Positions 57,909 to 64,000 of a stretch of 64,000 nucleotides of DNA are shown here, in pieces. The position numbers and the translations under genes were made by a program. How positions within the stretch are numbered: the first letter of the stretch is position 1; every line of letters begins with the position of its first letter. The notes under the pieces were generated by a model that saw nothing but the letters and a program-made list of their open reading frames with translations, had not been told where the DNA came from and did not search any database. This DNA comes from Epinephelus fuscoguttatus (taxonomy: Eukaryota; Chordata; Actinopteri; Perciformes; Serranidae). Location: assembly GCF_011397635.1 (NCBI RefSeq), contig NC_064762.1, positions 21,229,479 through 21,293,478 of the forward strand. The letters are read 5' to 3'.

Positions 57909-59612
57909 TCACAATGACACACTGGACAGGTACTGTAGATATATAAGATATATAGTATATCAAAAACACATCAGTTGACATGTCATATCTAAAATTAAAA
58001 AAACACTTTTGTTTTCAATTTTGCACATAGAGCTCAAGTCTTAAAAGACACTGAATAAAAGTGACCGAACATTACAAATGAAGGAACGCATCAAAATACA
58101 TTTCCCAGCACATATTTCTATATTGCATACACATTTACTCAGGAGTGGAAATCTGAAAACACATCGATAGGTCACCTTTAAACGATATCCGTGGTGATGA
58201 AGGAAAAATGTGTCAATTTAAAAGGCCACCATATGGACTTCAATTCAGCAAACACAGCCTGCTCAGCTGCCCGAGGCGGCGGACAGAAAAGCTATAGGAT
58301 GAGTCATTCCCTACACAGTTATGAGTAATGTTGGGGGATACCAGCAGGTACTGGTAAGCAGCAACTTGAGCTCTTGGTCGAGCTCCTGAATGTCGAACAC
58401 CAGGTCTCAGTTTGGTCATGCAAATAGTAGAACATCCTTGAAATATAAAAAACTCCCTCAGCATGGTTTGTGACACGGTGCCGAACACATTCATGAGGAT
58501 TTTCAATGAGAATAAACAGCCATCATCTGAAAGCTTTCCAGTACAGATTCATACAGAGGATAGTGTTTCATTAACGGCGTACAGTGCTCAGTTCTTCACG
58601 ACAGACCCCACTCTCTGGCTTGCAAGGCATCAAATTTATGAATGAACATTTAATTAGGTGACTGTGCCAATGCAAGAGGTTCAGTTACACTGTGTCTACT
58701 ATACTTAGTGCTATACCCCACAGCAGGTGTTTGTGTTTAAAAGGCAAGGTGAGAGAGGTGTCGATACGGCTTCTGTATCCAACTAATGACTGCAAGTAAA
58801 AGTCAAGGCCAGAGAAAAGTCTTGAGAAATAAAATCGTTATAAAACGTCACATTTGAAAAAAACTGACTACAGCATAGATAGTCTGTTGAAAAACTCAAG
58901 ACAGAAAATTTGCAAAAAATGTTTCTATCATCCAAACTAAATATTACAAACAGCATCTACAGAGAGAAATAGATCATTTCTAATAACTTAAATAATTAAA
59001 TTATTATGCAATACAATACTCTTCCATGTGGGGCCAGAGGGTAAGAAAATAGATCTGCTCAAAGCCTACGCAAAATAACAAAAAAAAAAAAAAGGTAGAC
59101 TCCTTGCCAACAGGTCCAAGGCTAAACAACAGAACCTAGTGATGTGTGCTCTGACTTGCATGTGTTGTGTTTGTGTCCTTTTTTTTGAGGAGAGGACGTC
59201 ACTCAGATCCCTTTAGTCCTGCAGTGAGAAGCTTTGGCACAGAAACACCATGGGACGAGATGACACATCACAACACGGTGCTAATGAGGGACACACATGC
59301 AGGCCTCGCTCGCGCTGATAAGGTCAGTGAACCCCAACATGCATCGCCACCACACTGCCAGGGCAACAGACAACAAGAGAGAGGACGGGTGGCAGAGGGG
59401 AGGCTGGAAGGGAGGGAGGGGGTGGGATGGGTATACAGAGAGAGGGAAGATGAAAAGAAATGGCTCAAATGCATGAACACAGAGGGGGAGGTTGGGGTGG
59501 TTGTTTCAGCCAGACAGAGCCACGGGTCAGAACGATTACAGTGTCCATGATGATTTTAGCCTTATGTGGTGATTTTCCAGCTTCTCCTTGGTTTCGCTCC
59601 ATCCCCTCCATC
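57909..59612 (-). other. slc30a1: slc30a1 3' UTR (inferred) and downstream flank
   Basis: No coding potential. It follows the slc30a1 stop and stays largely free of recognisable repeats, unlike the flanking DNA, which suits a long 3' UTR. It has an A13 tract near 59080. Confidence 0.4.
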
Positions 59613-60526
59613 TCACAGAGACGACTCCACCTCCCTAGTGATGGTAACCGCAGCCTCTGACCGAGGGAGCACCTGAACGCCTGCAGCCTGCTCTGGGGTC
59701 TCACTAATCACCTCCAGGGCTGAGGCAGCAGCGGCCCTGCAGTCAGTGCCGGCCTTCTTATCAGCGTTTTGTTTGTCCGCGTGTTTGTCCGCGGAGCCAC
59801 AGCACAGCTTGGGAGCGCACTGAGTCCGACAGGAGAGCTCGCAGAGGGAGTCTCGAGACTCTGAGCTGAACGTGACAAACTCAGGCTGGATGGTGGTGGC
59901 GTGGATGCCCTCGTCGTGGAAGAAGTCCTTGATGCGCTTGGCCACCTCCATGTAAGATGTGGGGTCGTGGCACTTGATGTGCGCCGTTGCGATGATGCGA
60001 CTGCCAGCCAGCTGCCAGATGTGCAGCTCGTGGATGGCCAGGACGCCATCTAGACTTAGTAGCCGCTCATTGAGCCGGTGCATGTTGATCTGCTTGGGCA
60101 CAGTCTGCAGCAGGATGAGCGCTGACTCTTTGAGCAGCGGGTAAGTAGTATACAGCAGGATACAGACCATGATGATGCAGAGGGTGGGATCCAGGTAGAG
60201 GACCCAGCAGGGGCCAGCACTCTTTATGGCCGACATAGTGGGGCCTTCCAGCAGGTCGATCAGTGTGTGATTGACATGGTGGTGATCCGTGGTGTGGCTG
60301 TTGATACATGGGTTCACACATGCCTCGCCTTTTATGCAGGGCTGCCACACAAAGGTGAATATTACAGCATTGACCACCACGATGACAGAGCCAAGGGCGT
60401 CACCCAACACGTGCAGGAAGACCCCGCGCATGTTGAGCTGTGCCGACGAGTCGTGATCATGGTCCATCTCCTCGTAGGGGGTGACGCCATTCATCTGCAC
60501 CTCTGTGCTGTCTTTACAACTGATTT
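59613..60526 (-). CDS. slc30a1: ZnT1 zinc transporter, exon 2
   Basis: Second and last coding exon of SLC30A1/ZnT1, residues 192-495. The acceptor TTTTTATCTCCAG on the minus strand ends at 60527, and the first two bases complete a Glu codon split after its first base (phase 1). It carries transmembrane helix 5 with the second half of the transport site (HVLGD, His230 and Asp234), the Cys-rich extracellular loop between helices 5 and 6 (CVNPCINS), helix 6 (LCIIMVCILLYTTYPLL) and the cytosolic C-terminal domain (LDGVLAIHELHIWQLAGSRI) that mediates dimer formation. The polar tail after residue 400 is variable in the family. ZnT1 exports cytosolic zinc across the plasma membrane by proton exchange. 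A two-exon gene and 495 aa fit the family (human 507 aa). Which teleost paralogue (a or b) is not decidable here. Confidence 0.96.
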
Positions 60527-62834
60527 CTGGAGATAAAAACAAAGGTAACTTTAATTTACCGGAACATGAAACAAGCTTTAATAATCAGCTGTACTTTGAC
60601 TCTGAGATACTACAGCAATCAAAATAGATACAGACACAGTTCTGAGACTGTGACAAACATACAAATATTGCTTTTACAGCGAGAAAACAACAATAAGCAG
60701 GAGGCAATTTGTTAATTCTTAACAGGGGGGACGAAAAGGGGGGATGGCAGGTTAACAAGGGGGGGTTGAGCATTTTTCCTCCCTGATACCTGAACTTGCA
60801 TTTCAGTCAATCCCAAGTACAAATCCCATACTACAGTGTTACAAAACAAAAATAAAATAAAAAAGACGGAATACTGCTAGTCCTGTATCATGGATGTAGA
60901 CTGATTTCTATCATTGTTTTATGGCATGGCTCAAATTAAACCATCTGTAAAACAGAAGCAAATACATGTGTTCCGTCTTCAAATGCTTTATAAAATTGCT
61001 GATGTTAGGACTGACATCACTAGTGCCACCCCACGAAACTAAAGCCTTGCATAGTATACATGTTGCCTTTTCACCGGTGGGATTTACCAGTGTAAAATAT
61101 GCCAAATAGGCGACATTTTGCTATCAGCTACTGCTAGGTTATTCACAAGAACTCAATTCCTCTTATATTTGGGTATAAATCTACTTACATTTATTCATAA
61201 ATTACTCAGTACTTCATCGGTGCATAGACTCACATACTTGTCAATGACCGATTCAGCATTTTCGGCAGTGTCCGAGACATTTTCGATACTGTTATTGGTA
61301 TCAGAAAAACTACAGTCATTTAGCTAACAGGGGGGATGCCCCCACCCTCTCCCCAACCCCCCGATAATAAGCTCATTATGGTGCCAAAACAAAGCTGCAA
61401 CAAACTAGCCACCAGCCATAAGGAGATTCCCAGAAGATGCTATCAGTGGCAGCCAGTTGCTTTATTGCTCTGTTACATCATTTGGGACCAAAGCACAGGT
61501 CAGTATGACATATGACACAAAGAAGCCACAACTCAGCCTGCGTTGACATCAGGTGACACATGTTGGATCTGCTCCATTCAGAGTTGAGAGGAGGGTGTCG
61601 AAGCGCAATTTAAATTCAGTCAATTCAGTTGACATATTAGTGAACTTTGTTCGTGCTAACAATGCTCCAGCTTTTACTATGAAAGATAACGAATAACAGA
61701 GTCTGTGGTGAAACTGCTCAGGGCTACAAACAACAGAAACATACCAGACAGCCATGCTGGACTATAGAAGAGAAAACTCCCAGCAGGTGGGATCCTAAAC
61801 GCTGCAAAACATTCTGCAGTAATTCACATCAGACATGTTCAATTAGTAATTGCAGAAGCCGTGGTAGCGTGCGCAACTCTGAGGGAATGGCACCTGAGCA
61901 ATGGCTGCTCTCCTCCATCCCAGGATGCCGCTGGGTCATTCATCAGCGGCTAATGGTGTGGCTGTGGCTGTCGACTCCACGGTTACACTGATATATGACC
62001 TAGTAACAGCCATCAGTGCACAGAGGAGTGGGGGGGTAGCCTCCACTTATTGAAACTGGCAGGGCCCTACAGTGTGGGGTAGAAATGGTCTTCTGTATGG
62101 GTTTAACCCTTGAGGGAGGAGGAGGAGGATGGGTGATCTGATAGAATAACCAGCGGCAAGCCCAAATAAGTTTTTTGGGGGTGGTCCGTTATCACTGTCA
62201 ACAATAAGACATCAAACTCAACTGACAACAGCTTACAGACAAAATGATGAGTTGTTTTTGGTAGTGCTTGCAGGTCCAGGTCTGATAAAGTGCAAGTAAA
62301 GAGTAAGGCACAAGACACACTTACAAGTTTCAACTTGTCAAAAACGGGAACTTATTGGCTGAGTCTGTGAGAAGTTTCTGGATATCTTAATTTAGAAGCC
62401 ATCTGATAGTAGGGAGTATTACAAAGCTTGAAACCCGACCTTTCCCCCGTTTATGTCACTGAGGGTGGCCACGTTTCCAAGGATAGAATAACAAACCAAT
62501 ACATATCTGACTACAGACACATCTGTCTAAATGTCACTGTCAGAGACGAAACAATAAGGATTAGTTTCTCACACTGGGTGTCCTCGGGGTACACTGGAGA
62601 TATACGCATGTACTGTTACGCAATCTGGACTGCTAACAATGGATACAAAGTCTGGTACATGCTGTCAGCTTCAATGTGGGGCACAATGGGGCTGGACTCA
62701 GGGTTTGGGGCACCTAATAATGACAAGTACTATATACTTTAAACTGAAATTACACACTTTGACACAGAAAAGAAAATTCAGGTTAGAGTCAATACTTTCA
62801 AGCACAAACACTACTGAATACTGTCCCTACTTAC
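60527..62834 (-). other. slc30a1: slc30a1 intron 1 (2.3 kb)
   Basis: Donor ATG|GTAAGT at 62834 and acceptor CTCCAG at 60527 on the minus strand, phase 1. No recognised repeat or gene inside; short G-runs occur near 60727-60770 and 61330-61360. Confidence 0.9.
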
Positions 62835-63408
62835 CATTTCTAGGTCTTGCATCACCAGGGCTGTTGTGATTTCCCACTAAGTTGTTGGTCTCCTCCCCTG
62901 AGGACCCATTCCCAGCCTTCTGGCACTTGCCGGCTTTACCCTTCTTGTGCTTATTTCCATGAGAGTGACCTCCATGGGAGTGTCCGTGGCCTCCGCCGGC
63001 GTGCCCGTGGAACAAGCAGAGCCCGAGCAGGTTGACCAGGAGCCCCGCGGCGCCGACCCCTGCGACCACCAGCGGACTCTCGATCTCGTGGGGCTCAGTG
63101 AACCGCTCGATAGCCTCCAGGACGATGGTGAAACACAGCGCCGTGAGGAAGACGGCGTTGACCAGAGCCCCCATCACTTCCGCCCGGATCCACCCGAAGG
63201 TGTTTTTGTTGGTGGAGTGGGTTTTCTCGGCGAAACGCACCGCGACCAAAGCAACGACCAGCGCTATGACGTCCGACAGCATATGAAAGGAGTCCGACAG
63301 CATAGATAGAGATGAAGTCAATCGGCTGACCACCACCTCCACAATGAAAAACCCAAAAGTCAATGAGAGCATGCATAGCAGCCGGGCACGGTTAGGCTCG
63401 CAAGTCAT
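62835..63408 (-). CDS. slc30a1: ZnT1 zinc transporter, exon 1
   Basis: First coding exon, residues 1-191 plus one base. I start at ATG 63408-63406 (MTCEPNRARLLCMLSLTF) because ZnT1 proteins begin with a short polar segment then RLLCML. An in-frame ATG 75 bases upstream (63483) would add 25 basic residues not expected in the family. Visible are helices 1-4, the helix-2 zinc site SDSFHMLSD (His42 and Asp46), the conserved NTFGWIRAEVMGALVNAVFL of helix 3, and the His-rich cytosolic loop at 134-154 (HGHAGGGHGHSHGGHSHG) followed by a Lys/Gly linker. The donor ATG|GTAAGT follows at 62834. Cation diffusion facilitators use the two HxxxD pairs of helices 2 and 5 to bind zinc; both pairs are intact. 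Confidence 0.96.
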
Positions 63409-63900
63409 TTTCCTTTCCTCACGGTCCTTCGTTGAGTCAAGTTTCGAGTTAACGTTTAATAACGTTTTCCTGTGTCTTCTCACGAGCTCACTAGGACACC
63501 AGCTAGCTAGCTCTCCGGTGTGTAACAGCTCCGAGCTAACGACTTACGTTAAGCTAGCGAGCTCCCTGAGACAATGCGATCGATGCTAACAGAGTCTTCA
63601 CACGCTGCTGTTATCCAGCGACGGCAGCATCACTCGGCTACTTCTGAAAACCACCAAAGACAAAATGAATCCGTCTGACGATCTTTAACAGCCGTGTGAA
63701 CACACCGTCATCGACACCAGCATATTCCAGAAACCTTTGCCGACGAGCTCTCGTTTGCAGACGGCTGAAACTTTGCACCCGAGCCGGTAAACTTTCCACA
63801 CGGAACACGACATCGTGAGGACACGCCCAGGACGAGCCCCATTGGTGGAAAGGGCACATGATTGAATCCGATTGGTCGAAATTTTGCTGCTCTTTGCAAG
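63409..63900 (-). promoter_or_regulatory. slc30a1: slc30a1 5' UTR and proximal promoter
   Basis: CpG-containing upstream region of slc30a1. On the minus strand it has two CCAAT boxes 30 bp apart (plus-strand ATTGG at 63841-63845 and 63871-63875), typical of NF-Y-bound TATA-less promoters. A metal-response-element match TGCACCC (consensus TGCRCNC) is at 63774-63780. ZnT1 is known to be induced by zinc through MTF-1 binding to such elements. No TATA box is evident and the transcription start is not defined. Confidence 0.6.
63774..63780 (+). promoter_or_regulatory. metal response element (MTF-1 site) candidate
   Basis: TGCACCC fits the TGCRCNC core exactly and lies about 370 bp upstream of the slc30a1 start codon, 60 bp from a CCAAT box. 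It is a single 7-base match, so chance occurrence is possible. Confidence 0.45.
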
Positions 63901-64000
63901 TAGGTGGACAACAGCGGTTGCTACGCACGCTTACCGCAGCTGTTATCTCGCGATGACTACATTAATATATCTGTAAATCTATGGGTATCGGTCAGCTAGA

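Noticed and set aside
59708..60049. 113-codon minus-strand frame
   Set aside because: It is a shadow of slc30a1 exon 2 in another frame.
63638..63928. 96-codon minus-strand frame upstream of slc30a1
   Set aside because: It lies over the CCAAT/MRE promoter region. There is no homology I recognise and no splice logic linking it to slc30a1.

Overview
The window is nuclear DNA from a ray-finned fish, most probably a percomorph teleost. Two vertebrate genes with normal GT-AG introns are present, and the rest is packed with fish-type repeats: tRNA-headed SINEs, an L2-type LINE, hAT and TTAA-flanked MITEs, a Tc1-like remnant and a chromodomain Gypsy element of the Tf1/sushi kind. There is no bacterial or viral gene organisation, no CRISPR array and no rRNA or intact tRNA gene.

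Layout. The left end (1-10588) carries rd3 on the minus strand. Its last coding exon is at 1058-1415 and its first coding exon at 10275-10564, separated by an 8.9 kb intron full of repeats. The right end (about 57.9-63.9 kb) carries slc30a1 (zinc transporter ZnT1), also on the minus strand, with exon 1 at 62835-63408 and exon 2 at 59613-60526. Upstream of it lie two CCAAT boxes and one metal-response-element match. I found no other convincing host gene in the 47 kb between them. RD3 and SLC30A1 are also close neighbours in human, so this looks like conserved synteny. There is no functional operon-like link: RD3 controls photoreceptor guanylate cyclase and ZnT1 exports zinc.

The gene-poor middle is a record of layered transposition. 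The clearest case is 35.2-43.1 kb. A dispersed repeat (second copy at 20.2-20.6 kb, with an empty site) was hit by a hAT-like element with an imperfect 8 bp target duplication. That element was then hit by a Tf1/sushi LTR retrotransposon (36765-42793) with a perfect 5 bp duplication. The hAT-like element has a second, uninterrupted copy at 2292-3736 inside the rd3 intron. The retrotransposon has almost identical LTRs but several frameshifts inside gag-pol. A 10-base sequence just after its 5' LTR is complementary to the predicted 5' end of its own RNA, which is the signature of self-primed reverse transcription.

Other nested structures are an L2 LINE in a MITE (5.9-7.4 kb), a MITE in a Tc1 remnant (30.7-31.6 kb), a TTAA MITE in another MITE family (32.1-33.2 kb), and a SINE in a fold-back element (45.9-46.5 kb). 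Several hAT MITEs can be delimited to the base by TIRs plus 8 bp target duplications (12592-12782, 18128-18713, 23443-24009). Tandem arrays and microsatellites are scattered throughout. All family names come from reading motifs by eye; no database search was possible.
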